Positions 15,547 through 25,130 of a stretch of DNA of 64,000 nucleotides are shown here, piece after piece. The translations under genes were made by a program, and so were the position numbers. The notes beneath the pieces are model-generated. The model was not told the DNA's origin, ran no database searches, and saw only the letters and a program-made list of their open reading frames with translations. How positions within the stretch are numbered: the stretch's first letter is position 1; the number at the start of each line of letters is the position of its first letter. The DNA comes from Streptomyces decoyicus (GTDB lineage Bacteria; Actinomycetota; Actinomycetes; Streptomycetales; Streptomycetaceae): positions 2,418,001 to 2,482,000 of the forward strand of contig NZ_CP082301.1 in NCBI RefSeq assembly GCF_019880305.1, read 5' to 3'.

Positions 15547-17301
15547 GTGCCTCAACTTCGTCTCGCCCTCAACCAGATCGATTCCTGTGTCGGCGATCTC
15601 GCCCAGAACGCGGAGACGATCCTGCGCTGGACCCGGCACGCCGCCGACCAGGGCGCACACCTCGTCGCGTTCCCCGAGATGGCACTGACCGGATACCCCG
15701 TCGAGGACCTCGCGCTGCGCCCCTCGTTCGTCGAGGCGAGCCGCGGCGCGCTGCGGGCCCTGGCCGGCCGGCTGGCCGATCAGGGCATGGGCGGCCTCCC
15801 GGTGATCGTCGGCTATCTCGACCGCGGCGCGCAGGCCAAACCGCGCTACGGCCGCCCCGCGGGCGCCCCGCAGAACGCCGCCGCCGTGCTGTACCGGGGC
15901 GAGGTCGCACTGAGCTTCGCCAAGCACCACCTTCCCAACTACGGGGTCTTCGACGAGTTCCGCTACTTCGTCCCCGGCGACACCCTGCCCGTCGTACGGG
16001 TGCACGGGGTGGATGTCGCGCTCGCCATCTGCGAGGACCTGTGGCAGGACGGTGGCCGGGTGCCGGCGACACGCAGCGCGGGCGCCGGACTGCTGGTCTC
16101 GGTCAATGCCTCGCCCTACGAGCGGGACAAGGACGACACCCGGCTGGAGCTGGTCCGCAAGCGGGCCCAGGAGGCCGGCTGCACCACCGCCTATCTGGCG
16201 ATGATCGGCGGCCAGGACGAGCTGGTCTTCGACGGCGACTCGGTCGTCGTCGACAAGGACGGCAGCGTGATCGCGCGGGCACCGCAGTTCGCGGAGGGCT
16301 GTGTGCTGGTCGACCTGGACCTGCCGGCCGCGGCGCCCGTGCCTCCCTCCGGCGTCCTGGACGACGGGCTGCGCGTCGACCACCTCACTCTCAGCCCCGA
16401 CCCGCTGCCGCCCTACCCTCCCGAGGGCCCCGGCGGTGTGGCCGAACGCCTCACGGACCTGGAGGAGATCTACACCGCGCTGGTCGTCGGCCTGCGCGCC
16501 TATGTCGCCAAGAACGGCTTCCGGAGCGTGGTGCTCGGCCTCTCCGGCGGGATCGACTCCGCGCTGGTCGCCGCGCTCGCCTGCGATGCGCTGGGGGCGG
16601 AGCACGTCCACGCCGTGGCGATGCCCTCCCGCTATTCGTCGGAGCACTCGCTCACCGACGCCGCCGAACTCGCGCGCCGTACGGGCCTGTCCTTCCGTAC
16701 GGTGCCGATCGGCCCGATGTTCGACGCCTACATGGCGGCGCTGCCCCTGACCGGCCTGGCCGAGGAGAATCTCCAGTCGCGGCTGCGGGGCACCACCTTG
16801 ATGGCCCTCTCCAACCAGGAGGGCCATCTGGTCCTCGCCCCCGGCAACAAGTCCGAGCTGGCCTGCGGCTATTCGACCCTCTACGGCGATTCGGTGGGCG
16901 GCTACGGCCCGATCAAGGACGTGTACAAGTCGGTCGTCTACCGGCTCGCCCGCTGGCGCAACCAGGCCGCCGCCGACCGCGGCCAGACCCCGCCCATCCC
17001 GGAGAACACCCTCACCAAGCCCCCGAGCGCCGAACTCCGCCCCGGCCAGGTCGACACCGACTCGCTGCCCGACTACGACATCCTGGACCGCATCCTGGAG
17101 CTCTATGTCGACCAGGACCGCGGCTGGGGGGACATCACCGCCCAGGGCTTCGACGAGGCGCTGGTGACGCGCGTCCTGCGCATGGTCGACCACGCCGAAT
17201 ACAAGCGCCGCCAGTACCCGCCCGGCCCCAAGATCTCCGCAAAGGGCTTCGGCAAGGACCGCCGACTGCCGATCACGAACCACTGGCGGGAGGGGTCCTG
17301 A
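15547..17301 (+). CDS. nadE: Glutamine-dependent NAD+ synthetase NadE
   Basis: A 584-residue bifunctional enzyme making NAD+ from deamido-NAD, ATP and glutamine. The N-terminal nitrilase-fold glutaminase carries the Glu-Lys-Cys triad (FPEMALTGYP, FAKHHLPNYG, LAICEDLW). The C-terminal synthetase carries the ATP P-loop LGLSGGIDSALV (near residue 330) and the PGNKSELACGYSTLYGD motif. The start is GTG 15547, giving the family-typical VPQLRLALNQIDS; a frame from 15517 adds residues not expected in homologues. The GGCGGA before the GTG is a modest ribosome site. It is monocistronic on the plus strand and convergent with the MFS gene. Confidence 0.95.
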   Translation: MPQLRLALNQIDSCVGDLAQNAETILRWTRHAADQGAHLVAFPEMALTGYPVEDLALRPSFVEASRGALRALAGRLADQGMGGLPVIVGYLDRGAQAKPRYGRPAGAPQNAAAVLYRGEVALSFAKHHLPNYGVFDEFRYFVPGDTLPVVRVHGVDVALAICEDLWQDGGRVPATRSAGAGLLVSVNASPYERDKDDTRLELVRKRAQEAGCTTAYLAMIGGQDELVFDGDSVVVDKDGSVIARAPQFAEGCVLVDLDLPAAAPVPPSGVLDDGLRVDHLTLSPDPLPPYPPEGPGGVAERLTDLEEIYTALVVGLRAYVAKNGFRSVVLGLSGGIDSALVAALACDALGAEHVHAVAMPSRYSSEHSLTDAAELARRTGLSFRTVPIGPMFDAYMAALPLTGLAEENLQSRLRGTTLMALSNQEGHLVLAPGNKSELACGYSTLYGDSVGGYGPIKDVYKSVVYRLARWRNQAAADRGQTPPIPENTLTKPPSAELRPGQVDTDSLPDYDILDRILELYVDQDRGWGDITAQGFDEALVTRVLRMVDHAEYKRRQYPPGPKISAKGFGKDRRLPITNHWREGS

Positions 17302-17488
17302 CGGTCGGTCCGCCAGGCCTTCTGAAGGGCGTCGAGCGAGCGGAGTGCCTGCCGGGGCCGCTTGCCACGCGGGACACCGCAGGGCCGGCGACGCCCTCTC
17401 GCCCTGGGCGTCCCGCCTTCTCGGCGTCCGGCCGGCAGGCCACCCGATCGCCCCCGGCCGCCCGGTCGTCCGGGCCCGCCGTGGACGG

Positions 17489-18724
17489 TCAGCCCGTGCG
17501 GTCCCCCGCCGGCACCGCCGGGCCGGTGGTGGACTCCGCGTCCGCCCCGCCACTGCGGGCCACGATCCGCGAGGCGTCGTGGGTGCCGCGGTCCAGGAGG
17601 CCGGCCGTGACGGCGACGGCCAGACCGAGGGCGGCCAGGACCGCGCCGGCCAGGGTCGGGGACGTCCAGCCCCAGCCGGCCGCCAGCACCAGGCCGCCGA
17701 TCCAGGCGCCGCCGGCGTTGGCGAGGTTGAAGGCGGACTGGTTGGAGGCGGCGGCCAGGGTCGGGGCCTGCTGGGCCTTGTTCATGACCAGCATCTGGAG
17801 GGGCGTGGTGGTCAGGAAGCCGACGGCGCCGATGAGGACGACCGTCACCAGCGCCGCCCATTTCACCTGGGCGGTGAAGTGGAAGGCGGCCAGCACGAGG
17901 GCCAGGGCGGCCAGCGAGCCGTACAGGGTCGGGCGCAGGGCCCGGTCGGTGAGCGGGCCCGCGGCGAGTGCGCCGAGGGTCATCCCGATGCCGAAGAGGG
18001 CCAGGACCAGCGGGACCGAGCCCGCCGCGAAGCCGGTGACCTCGGTCATCATCGACGCCAGATAGCTGTAGACGGCGAAGATCCCGGCGAATCCGAAGAC
18101 GGTGGTGAGCAGGCCGAGCAGCACCTGCCGGTTGCCCAGCGCCCGCAGCTCCCGGCCCAGGCCGGTGCGCTCCTCGGCCGGCAGCGGGGGGATCAGCCGG
18201 GCCAGGGAGGCCATCGCGACCAGGCCGATGGCGGCCACGATCAGGAAGGTGGCGCGCCAGCCGAGCTGCTGGCCCAGGAGCGTCGCGGCGGGGACGCCGA
18301 TGATGTTGGCGATGGTCAGGCCGAGGAACATCGTGGCGACCGCGCGGGCCTGGCGGCCCTCGCGCACCAGCCGGGCGGCGACCACCGCGCCCACGCCGAA
18401 GAACGCACCGTGCGGGAGCCCGGCGAGCAGCCGGCCCGCGACCAGCAGGCCGAACGTGGGGGCGAGGGCGGACGCGAGGTTGCCGACCGTGAAGACCGCC
18501 ATCAGGCAGACCAGCATCCGCTTGCGCGGCATCCGGGAGCCGAGGGCGGTCAGGAGCGGGGCGCCGATGACGACGCCGAGGGCGTAGGCGGAGACGAGGT
18601 AGCCGGCGGTGGGCACGGAGGTGCCCAGATCGTCCGCGACGTTGGGCAGCAGGCCCATCATCACGAATTCCGTGGTGCCGATACCGAAGGCCGAGATCGC
18701 CAGAGCGAGCAGAGCCAAGGGCAT
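17489..18724 (-). CDS. MFS drug-efflux transporter (DHA1, AraJ/CmlR-like)
   Basis: A 411-residue transporter with 12 hydrophobic segments. The DHA1 motifs are visible: GTTEFVMMGLLP in helix 1, the loop 2-3 motif A variant (ALGSRMPRKRML) and the helix-5 region ANIIGVPAATLLGQQLGWRATF (shown as two halves, ANIIGVPAATLLG and WRATFLIVA), close to the chloramphenicol-exporter and AraJ branch. The substrate is unknown. AAGG lies 7 nt before ATG 18724. The C-terminal 30 residues are polar. A 7-bp palindrome with an AT-rich spacer sits in the promoter region (18774-18798), suggesting a dedicated repressor that is not encoded next to the gene. Confidence 0.85.
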   Translation of the reverse strand: MPLALLALAISAFGIGTTEFVMMGLLPNVADDLGTSVPTAGYLVSAYALGVVIGAPLLTALGSRMPRKRMLVCLMAVFTVGNLASALAPTFGLLVAGRLLAGLPHGAFFGVGAVVAARLVREGRQARAVATMFLGLTIANIIGVPAATLLGQQLGWRATFLIVAAIGLVAMASLARLIPPLPAEERTGLGRELRALGNRQVLLGLLTTVFGFAGIFAVYSYLASMMTEVTGFAAGSVPLVLALFGIGMTLGALAAGPLTDRALRPTLYGSLAALALVLAAFHFTAQVKWAALVTVVLIGAVGFLTTTPLQMLVMNKAQQAPTLAAASNQSAFNLANAGGAWIGGLVLAAGWGWTSPTLAGAVLAALGLAVAVTAGLLDRGTHDASRIVARSGGADAESTTGPAVPAGDRTG

Positions 18725-18773
18725 GAAAGACCTTTCCAGGGTGTTGCGTGCGGACGTGCACGCAGCGCGCGGA

Positions 18774-18798
18774 CCGTAAGCTTTAAGTTCTCTTACGG
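18774..18798. promoter_or_regulatory. Candidate operator of the MFS exporter promoter
   Basis: CCGTAAG (18774-18780) and CTTACGG (18792-18798) are perfect inverted half-sites around an 11-bp AT-rich spacer, about 50 bp upstream of the minus-strand MFS start. This is the only AT-rich spot in the area and probably overlaps the promoter. The cognate regulator is not known. Confidence 0.55.
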
Positions 18799-18887
18799 AA
18801 CAAAGTCTCTCAGGCGCAGTATTCCGGCGTGGGAACGGGGCGTTACCGGCCCGCGTCAGATCACCGTCGGCAGTGCGTCGGCGCTGG

Positions 18888-19907
18888 TCAGATCTTCACC
18901 GACGCCGCGACCGGAAGATGGTCACTGCCGGTCGAGGGCATCACCCAGGCCTTGACCGGGGCCATCCCCTTCATCATGATCTGGTCGATCCGGGCCATCG
19001 GGAACGCCGCCGGCCAGCTGAAGCCGAAGCCGTCGCCCGCCGCGCCCTGGGCGGAGCGCATCTGGGAGGTGAGCGGCGCCAGCGAGCGGTCGTTCATGGT
19101 GCCGTTGAGGTCGCCGAGCAGCACGACCTTCTTCACCGGGTCGGCGGCGATCGCCTCGCCCAGCGCCTTGGCGCTGCCGTCGCGCGGGTTGGCGGTGAAG
19201 CCCGCCTTGACGTTGACCCGTACCGACGGCAGATGCGCGACATAGACGGCGATCTTCTGGCCGTCGGCGGCGGTGACGGTGGCCCGCAGCGCGCGGGTCC
19301 AGCCGATCTTGATGTCCACCGGCTTCGTGTCGGACAGCGGGCGCTTGCTCCACAGCCCGACGGTGCCCTCGACCGTGTGGTACGGATACGCCTTCGCCAG
19401 TCCCTGCCGGTAGACGGGCAGGGCATCGCCGGCCAGCTCCTCCAGCGCCACCACGTCGGCGTCGGAGGCCACGATGTCCCTGGCGGTGGCCGCCGGGTCG
19501 GGGTTGTCGGCGTTGACGTTGTGCGTGGCGACCGTGAGGTTGCCGCCGCCGCCGGCCTTGTCGGTGATCTGTCCGCCGAAGAGGCTGACCCAGGCGAAGA
19601 CGGGCAGCACCAGCGCGACGAGCGCGGTCGCCGAGCGGCGCAGCACCGCGACGACGAACAGCACCGGGATGCCCAGCCCCAGCCACGGCAGGAAGGTCTC
19701 CAGCAGACTGCCCAAGTTCCCCACGGCGTTGGGGATCTGAGCGTGCAGCAGCATGACCAGGCCCAGTAGGACGGCGAGCACCGCGAGCACGAGGCCGCGC
19801 CGCCACATGCCCTCGGGACGCCACCAGTTCCGCAGGCGTTCGGCCCGGGAACCAGCCTGTCCGGGGTTGTGCCCCTGTCCCGGCTCCGTCATGTATGCCT
19901 GCGCCAT
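18888..19907 (-). CDS. Membrane-anchored endonuclease/exonuclease/phosphatase-fold protein
   Basis: A 339-residue protein. The N-terminal 40 residues are cytoplasmic; three hydrophobic segments follow (about residues 37-58, 66-86 and 92-110). The rest is an extracytoplasmic EEP-fold domain with LTVATHNVNADN (metal-binding Asn), VVALEEL (Glu), LLGDLN (Asp/Asn) and SDHLPVAA (His) as the ordered active-site motifs. Such proteins are metal-dependent phosphodiesterases or nucleases; the substrate is unknown. GAGGA lies 7 nt before ATG 19907. It is monocistronic. Confidence 0.85.
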   Translation of the reverse strand: MAQAYMTEPGQGHNPGQAGSRAERLRNWWRPEGMWRRGLVLAVLAVLLGLVMLLHAQIPNAVGNLGSLLETFLPWLGLGIPVLFVVAVLRRSATALVALVLPVFAWVSLFGGQITDKAGGGGNLTVATHNVNADNPDPAATARDIVASDADVVALEELAGDALPVYRQGLAKAYPYHTVEGTVGLWSKRPLSDTKPVDIKIGWTRALRATVTAADGQKIAVYVAHLPSVRVNVKAGFTANPRDGSAKALGEAIAADPVKKVVLLGDLNGTMNDRSLAPLTSQMRSAQGAAGDGFGFSWPAAFPMARIDQIMMKGMAPVKAWVMPSTGSDHLPVAASVKI

Positions 19908-20147
19908 TTAGCTGTCCTCACTACCTTGCTCCGCTGCGCCTCACCTGTGGTCATCGACCCTAGGCGATGGCCCGTAATGGGCTTTCTTAGAAGTGAGGAC
20001 GGCGCGGTGACGGGTCGGGGTTCCGGCCACGGGGTTCATGACAGCGGCTGTGACAGAACGGGCATGATCCGGTCATACGGTGGCGCCTGCGCGCGCCGTC
20101 CCGCGGGGAGTCCCGCCGCGCCCAACGCCGCCGGAGAGCCGCGGAGT

Positions 20148-20807
20148 TCAGCCCGCCGCCGCGTCCGCCCCGGGCCGTACGCCCTCCAGGACCATGTCGA
20201 CGATGTCCGCCGAGAGGCTCTCGGGGAGTTCCTTCCACTCGTGGAGGATGGCGCGGGCCAGCATCGGGCCGACGAAGAGGTCGGCGATGGTCTCCAGGTC
20301 GTGGTCGGTGCGGATCTCACCGTTCGCCACACCGCGCCGCAGCACCCCGAGCAGCGCCTCGTGGCGTGCCCGTACGACCGTCTCGTGGTACTCCGCCCAG
20401 AGTTCGGGCTGCGCCTGGACATGGCTGACGACGGTGCGCAGCAGTGCGGAGCTGCGCTTGGCGAGTCCGCGGCGGCGCAGGAACTCCAGCAGGGCGACCA
20501 GGTCGTCGCGTACCGAGGTGCCGTCCAGCGGCGGGCTCGGGACGTCCAGGGAACGCATGACGTCGAGCATCAGGGCGCTCTTGCCGGGCCAGCGGCGGTA
20601 GACCGTGGCCTTGCCGACGCCTGCCTCGCGGGCGATGCGTTCCATGGACAGCTCGCCTATGGAGACACCGTCCTCGATCAGGCGCAGCACGGCCTCGATG
20701 ATGGCGGAGTCGGCCGCTGCGCTGCGCGGCCGGCCACGGCGCTCGGGGGCTGCCGGACCGGGTCGCTCCCCGGCCGCCACCTCGGAGTCCGCCGCCGCCC
20801 GGCTCAT
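20148..20807 (-). CDS. TetR-family regulator paired with the DHA2 exporter
   Basis: A 219-residue TetR repressor. The helix-turn-helix is at about residues 48-75 ([22 protein letters not shown], in parts: IAREAGVG and [11 protein letters not shown]), and the ligand domain is of the TetR_C_11 type ([16 protein letters not shown]). The start overlaps the stop of the upstream exporter gene by 4 bp (ATGA at 20804-20807), so both are cotranscribed and coupled. A palindrome in front of the exporter (22442-22470) is the obvious target, making this a self-regulated drug-response pair. The effector is unknown. Confidence 0.88.
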   Translation of the reverse strand: MSRAAADSEVAAGERPGPAAPERRGRPRSAAADSAIIEAVLRLIEDGVSIGELSMERIAREAGVGKATVYRRWPGKSALMLDVMRSLDVPSPPLDGTSVRDDLVALLEFLRRRGLAKRSSALLRTVVSHVQAQPELWAEYHETVVRARHEALLGVLRRGVANGEIRTDHDLETIADLFVGPMLARAILHEWKELPESLSADIVDMVLEGVRPGADAAAG

Positions 20808-22423
20808 CGCTCCACGCCCGCCTTCCGCTCGTCCTGCGGCTCCGCGGCCTGCGGCGCCGGTGCCATTTTGCCCGGCAGGAATGCCATGGCCACCACGGCC
20901 CCGATCAGTGCGACCACGACCGAGCCGAGCGCGGTGATGTGCATGGCGTGGATGAAGGCGTCGTCGGCGGCGGCGGTCAGCGACCGGCCGGCCGGTCCCA
21001 TCGAGTCCGCGAGGCCGTGGGTCGCCTCGATGGATTCACCGGCCGCGTGCCGGGCGGCGGCCGGTACGCCCGGCAGCGCGTCGAGCTTGTCCTGCATGCC
21101 GTCGCGGTAGCTCGTCGACAGCAGCGAGCCGAGGACGGCGACGCCGAGGGTGCCGCCGACCTGCCGGAAGACGTTGTTGAGCGCCGAACCGGAACCGGCC
21201 TTCTCCAGCGGCAGCGACTGCATGATCGCGACGGTGGCCGGCGGCATGATGTGCGCCATGCCCGCGCCCTGGAGGAAGAAGAGCGCCTCCATGACCCAGA
21301 TCGGGGTGTCGGTGCCCAGCAGCAGCATGCCCAGCATGGTGACGGCCACCACCAGCATGTTGAACGTGCACGTCGCGCGGGCCCCGTAGCGGTCCACGGC
21401 GAGCCGGGCCCGGGGCGCGAAGATCATCTGGGCGGCGGCCAGCGGCAGGAACAGCAGCCCGGCCTGGAGCGGGGTGTAGCCGCGCACGCTCTGGATGTAG
21501 AAGACGGTGAAGAACGAGACGCCCATCAGCGCGAAGAAGACCAGCGCGATGGCGGCGATGGCGGCCGAGAAGGCGGGCTTGCGGAAGTAGCTGATGTCGA
21601 TCGACGGATGGTCGCTGTGCTTCTGGTGCACCACGAAGACGATCAGCACCGCCAGACCGCCGACGATCGTGCCGACCACCTGCGGACCGGTGAAGTCGGC
21701 GAGCTGACCGCCCCTGATGATGCCGTAGACCAGCAGCACCAGCCCGACGACGGACAGCAGCACCCCGAGCGGGTCCAACCGGCCGGGGTGCGGGTCCCTG
21801 GAGTCGGGTACCAGGATCAGCATCGCGGCCAGCGCGATCAGCACGATCGGCCCGTTGATCATGAAGACCGAGCCCCACCAGAAGTGGTCGAGCAGCAGCC
21901 CGCCGGCGATCGGCCCGATCGCGATGGCGATACCCACCCCGCCGGCCCAGATGCCGATCGCCCTGGGCTGCTCCTCGCGCTCGAAGACGTTCATCAGGAT
22001 GGCGAGGGTGGCCGGCATGACCAGGGCGCCGCCCAGACCCATCACGGCGCGGAAGACGATCAGCTCCGTGGGCGACTGGGAGATACCGGCGAACACCGAT
22101 CCTGCGCCGAAGACGGCCAGGCCCAGAAGCAGCACCTTCTTGCGGCCGAGGCGGTCACCGAGCAGGCCCGCGGTGAACAGCAGACCGGCGAAGACCAGCG
22201 TGTAGGAGTTGATCGCCCACTCCAGCTCGCTCTGGGTGGCACCGAGGCCGGTGGGAGCCGGGGTCGCGATCGTCTTCATGGCGACATTGAGGATCGAGTT
22301 GTCCAGCACCACGATCAGCAGGCTGAGCATGAGGGTGGACAGGATCGCCCAGCGGCGGCGGTGGATGCGTTCCGGGATCTGTCGGGCCGGCGCTGCGCCC
22401 GGGGTGCTGGAGGAGGTGGCCAT
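20804..22423 (-). CDS. MFS multidrug transporter, DHA2 (14-helix) family
   Basis: A 539-residue exporter with about 14 membrane segments. The first follows the basic [13 protein letters not shown]. It carries the DHA2 motif A ([16 protein letters not shown]) and motif C-like [13 protein letters not shown]. Family members expel drugs, dyes or antibiotics using the proton gradient; the substrate is unknown. It is the first gene of a two-gene unit with a TetR regulator, and the upstream palindrome at 22442-22470 suggests induction by the exported compound. A GGAGG-like site lies in the leader near the start. Confidence 0.88.
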   Translation of the reverse strand: MATSSSTPGAAPARQIPERIHRRRWAILSTLMLSLLIVVLDNSILNVAMKTIATPAPTGLGATQSELEWAINSYTLVFAGLLFTAGLLGDRLGRKKVLLLGLAVFGAGSVFAGISQSPTELIVFRAVMGLGGALVMPATLAILMNVFEREEQPRAIGIWAGGVGIAIAIGPIAGGLLLDHFWWGSVFMINGPIVLIALAAMLILVPDSRDPHPGRLDPLGVLLSVVGLVLLVYGIIRGGQLADFTGPQVVGTIVGGLAVLIVFVVHQKHSDHPSIDISYFRKPAFSAAIAAIALVFFALMGVSFFTVFYIQSVRGYTPLQAGLLFLPLAAAQMIFAPRARLAVDRYGARATCTFNMLVVAVTMLGMLLLGTDTPIWVMEALFFLQGAGMAHIMPPATVAIMQSLPLEKAGSGSALNNVFRQVGGTLGVAVLGSLLSTSYRDGMQDKLDALPGVPAAARHAAGESIEATHGLADSMGPAGRSLTAAADDAFIHAMHITALGSVVVALIGAVVAMAFLPGKMAPAPQAAEPQDERKAGVER

Positions 22424-22441
22424 GCCGACACCATACGCCTA

Positions 22442-22470
22442 TTTCGATACGGGCCCGTTCCGTATCGAAA
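22442..22470. promoter_or_regulatory. TetR operator upstream of the DHA2 exporter
   Basis: TTTCGATACGG (22442-22452) and CCGTATCGAAA (22460-22470) are perfect 11-bp inverted half-sites with a 7-bp spacer, 19 bp upstream of the exporter start. The position fits overlap with the minus-strand promoter. The TetR protein encoded in the same transcript is the likely binder. Confidence 0.75.
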
Positions 22471-22614
22471 AGTAGCACGGACGCGTCTTGTTCTCCTGGG
22501 CAGAAGGACCGGCCGCCCCGCTCCCTTTTCCTTTGTGCGTGGGCCGTGCCAGCATGGAGGGGAGTCCGGGGACACCGTCAGGGTGCCTCGAGATGACGAA
22601 CAGGAGCCGTCACC

Positions 22615-23475
22615 ATGACGCAGCTTTCGCCTGCCCAGAAGCCGGTCGACAAGTCGCTGTACGGAGGCACCAGCTCGCGGCGGATCACCGTCCGCGACAT
22701 CGCCGCCGCCAAGGAGCGCGGCGAGAAGTGGCCGATGCTCACCGCGTACGACGCCATGACCGCCTCCGTCTTCGACGAGGCCGGAATCCCCGTTCTGCTC
22801 GTCGGTGACTCGATGGGCAACTGTCACCTCGGCTACGAATCCACCGTGCCGGTCACCATGGACGAGATCACCCTGCTGTCCGCGGCGGTCGTCCGGGGCA
22901 CCAAGCGCGCGCTCGTGGTCGGCGATCTGCCGTTCGGCTCGTACCAGGAAGGCGCGGTGCAGGCGCTGCGCAACGCCACCCGGCTGGTCAAGGAAGCGGG
23001 AGTGGGCGCGGTCAAGCTGGAGGGCGGTGAGCGCTCCGCCGACCAGGTGGAGCTGCTGGTCTCGTCCGGCATTCCGGTGATGGCGCATGTCGGGCTGACC
23101 CCGCAGTCGGTCAACGCCTACGGCGGCTACCCCGTACAGGGCCGCGGCGAGGAGGCGGCCCAGCAGCTGCTGCGGGACGCCAAGGCGGTGCAGGACGCCG
23201 GTGCTTTCGCGGTCGTCCTGGAGGCCGTACCCGCCGAACTGGCCGCCGAGGTCACCCGTTCGCTGCACATCCCGACCGTCGGCATCGGCGCCGGGCTGGA
23301 CTGCGACGCGCAGGTCCTGGTCTGGACCGACATGGCCGGAATGACCGCGGGCCGGGTACCGAAGTTCGTCAAGAAGTACCTCGAACTGCGCGAGCTGCTC
23401 GGCGGAGCGGCCAAGGCGTTCGCCGAGGACGTCGTCGGCGGCGCGTTCCCTGCCGGGGAGCACACGTTTCACTAA
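22615..23475 (+). CDS. panB: 3-methyl-2-oxobutanoate hydroxymethyltransferase PanB
   Basis: A 286-residue TIM-barrel enzyme of pantothenate (CoA) biosynthesis that transfers a hydroxymethyl group from methylene-tetrahydrofolate to 2-oxoisovalerate, giving ketopantoate. Family motifs are present: MLTAYDAMTASVFDEAG, the metal-binding LLVGDSMGNCHLGYEST region, KLEGG with its Glu, and GIGAGLDCDAQVLVWTDM with catalytic Glu in VLEAVP. The ribosome site AGGAG lies 8 nt before ATG 22615. It is monocistronic. Its stop is followed within 3 bp by the second long inverted-repeat element. Confidence 0.95.
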   Translation: MTQLSPAQKPVDKSLYGGTSSRRITVRDIAAAKERGEKWPMLTAYDAMTASVFDEAGIPVLLVGDSMGNCHLGYESTVPVTMDEITLLSAAVVRGTKRALVVGDLPFGSYQEGAVQALRNATRLVKEAGVGAVKLEGGERSADQVELLVSSGIPVMAHVGLTPQSVNAYGGYPVQGRGEEAAQQLLRDAKAVQDAGAFAVVLEAVPAELAAEVTRSLHIPTVGIGAGLDCDAQVLVWTDMAGMTAGRVPKFVKKYLELRELLGGAAKAFAEDVVGGAFPAGEHTFH

Positions 23476-23477
23476 CC

Positions 23478-23957
23478 GCCCACGTTTTTAGCTTTCCCGC
23501 CGTGGTTGTTCGCCGTTGCGCCTGCGGCGGGCGGGTCCGCTGCGCGGGGCTGCGGGTGCGGTGACGGACCTCCGGGGCCTGGTGTGTGGACTGCTTCGCT
23601 TTACGCTCCGCCTTTGCTCTTTCTTGGAGCCTTCGGAAGCAGAGCCCCACACACCACGCCCCTCCGGCCCGCCCCCTCCCGTAAGTGGATGGGTGAAACG
23701 TGGGTGGGGGCGGGCCACCGACGTGGCCGTTTCCAAATGATCCACAAGCAGCACCGGACCACCTACGCCCACCCCACCGGCCTTCCCCCATCCCCCAACG
23801 GGAGGGGACGCGCCGCAGGACGAAGTCCGGAGGAGCGGCACCGCACCCGACAGCCCGCGCAGCGGACCCGCCCGCCGCAGGCGCAACGGCGAGCGCACCG
23901 CGCAGCGGGCGACAAACGGCGAGCAACCACCACGGCGGGATAGCCAAAAACGTGGGC
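23478..23957. repeat. Long inverted-repeat element, copy 2
   Basis: Outer ends GCCCACGTTTTTAGC (23478-23492) and GCCAAAAACGTGGGC (23943-23957) pair at 14 of 15 positions. Moving inward, further blocks pair: TTTCCCGCCGTGG, CGCCGTTGCGCC, TGCGGCGGGCGGGTCCGCTG, and GGTGCGGTG. The core hairpin of copy 1 is present but carries an insertion in its loop (23604-23665). Conserved single strands such as CCCTCCCGTAAGTGGATGGGTG also recur. After the right end, a fragment of the 47-bp unit follows in reverse (23958-23980). The shared sequence and shared pairing show one dispersed family. There is no transposase frame inside. Confidence 0.85.
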
Positions 23958-24028
23958 CAATAGCCAAGCGCAGCGCGTTGTCGGCGAACTGTCGGTGCGC
24001 TGTCGGTGGCGGCTGGCACCTTTGGGGC

Positions 24029-25057
24029 ATGACGCGACAGACGATAACCACCAAGGGCGGCAACGCCGTGGAGGTGCGCGGTCTGGTCAAGCACTTCGGC
24101 ACGGTCAAGGCCGTCGACGGGGTGGACCTGGACGTGAAGGAAGGCACGGTGCTCGGCGTGCTCGGCCCCAACGGCGCCGGCAAGACGACCCTCGTACGGT
24201 GCCTGTCCACCCTCCTTGTGCCGGACTCCGGCAGCGCCTTCGTGGCCGGCTTCGATGTGGTGCGCCAGCCCCGCGCGCTGCGCCGCACGATCGGCCTGAC
24301 CGGGCAGTACGCCTCGGTCGACGAAAAGCTCTCCGGCTGGGAGAACCTCTACATGATCGGGCGACTGCTCGATCTGCCCCGCAAGGACGCCCGCCGGCGC
24401 GCGGACGAGATGCTGGAGCGGTTCTCGCTGACCGAGGCCGCCAAGCGGCCCGCGGCCAAGTACTCCGGCGGGATGCGCCGCCGGCTCGACCTGGCCGCCT
24501 CGATGATCGGCCGGCCGGCCGTCCTCTATCTGGACGAGCCGACCACCGGCCTGGACCCCCGCACCCGTAACGAGGTGTGGGAAGAGGTCCAGCGGATGGT
24601 GCGCGAGGGCGCGACCGTGCTGCTGACCACCCAGTACATGGAAGAGGCCGAGCAGTTGGCGAACGAGCTGACGGTCATCGACCGCGGCCGGGTGATCGCC
24701 GAGGGGCGGGTCGACGAGCTCAAGGCCAAGGTCGGCGGGCGCACGCTCCAGATCCGGCCGTCGGACCCCGGCGAGCTGGAGCGGATGGCGGGCGCCATCG
24801 CCCGAGCCGGTCTGGACGGCATCGCGGGCGCCACCGCTGACCACGACGGGGGTGTGGTCAACGTACCGATCATCAGCGACGAGCAGCTGACCGCGGTGGT
24901 CAACGTGCTCGGCCGGGAGGGCATCGCGCTCGCCGGGATCAGTACCCATCTGCCCAGCCTGGACGAGGTGTTCCTGGCCATCACCGGCCAGAAGACCTCC
25001 GAGGCCGAGGCATCCGAGGACGACAAGGAACAGCAGTACGTGGAGGTATCGGCATGA
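24029..25057 (+). CDS. Daunorubicin-resistance-type ABC transporter ATP-binding protein (DrrA-like)
   Basis: A 342-residue ATPase with Walker A (GPNGAGKTTL, near residue 49), the ABC signature YSGGMRRRLDLA (near 147), Walker B VLYLDEPTTGLDP, and the H-loop TTQYMEEA. The C-terminal extension (residues about 230-320) is the DUF4162 domain found in the DrrA group of drug exporters. It should energise the permease encoded 73 bp downstream. ATG 24029 is used because an upstream extension reads into repeat-derived sequence; the ribosome site is poor. Three CTGTCGG-like repeats (23981-24012) precede the start. Confidence 0.88.
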   Translation: MTRQTITTKGGNAVEVRGLVKHFGTVKAVDGVDLDVKEGTVLGVLGPNGAGKTTLVRCLSTLLVPDSGSAFVAGFDVVRQPRALRRTIGLTGQYASVDEKLSGWENLYMIGRLLDLPRKDARRRADEMLERFSLTEAAKRPAAKYSGGMRRRLDLAASMIGRPAVLYLDEPTTGLDPRTRNEVWEEVQRMVREGATVLLTTQYMEEAEQLANELTVIDRGRVIAEGRVDELKAKVGGRTLQIRPSDPGELERMAGAIARAGLDGIAGATADHDGGVVNVPIISDEQLTAVVNVLGREGIALAGISTHLPSLDEVFLAITGQKTSEAEASEDDKEQQYVEVSA

Positions 25058-25130
25058 GCGAGCGCAGCGAGCGAATCATCGAAAGGTGCGTGCCGCGCGC
25101 ATGCGAGGCCGAGCGGAGCGAGGTTTCAGC

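Noticed and set aside
15403..17553. 716-residue minus-strand frame across nadE
   Set aside because: A shadow of nadE, whose glutaminase and synthetase motifs are on the plus strand.
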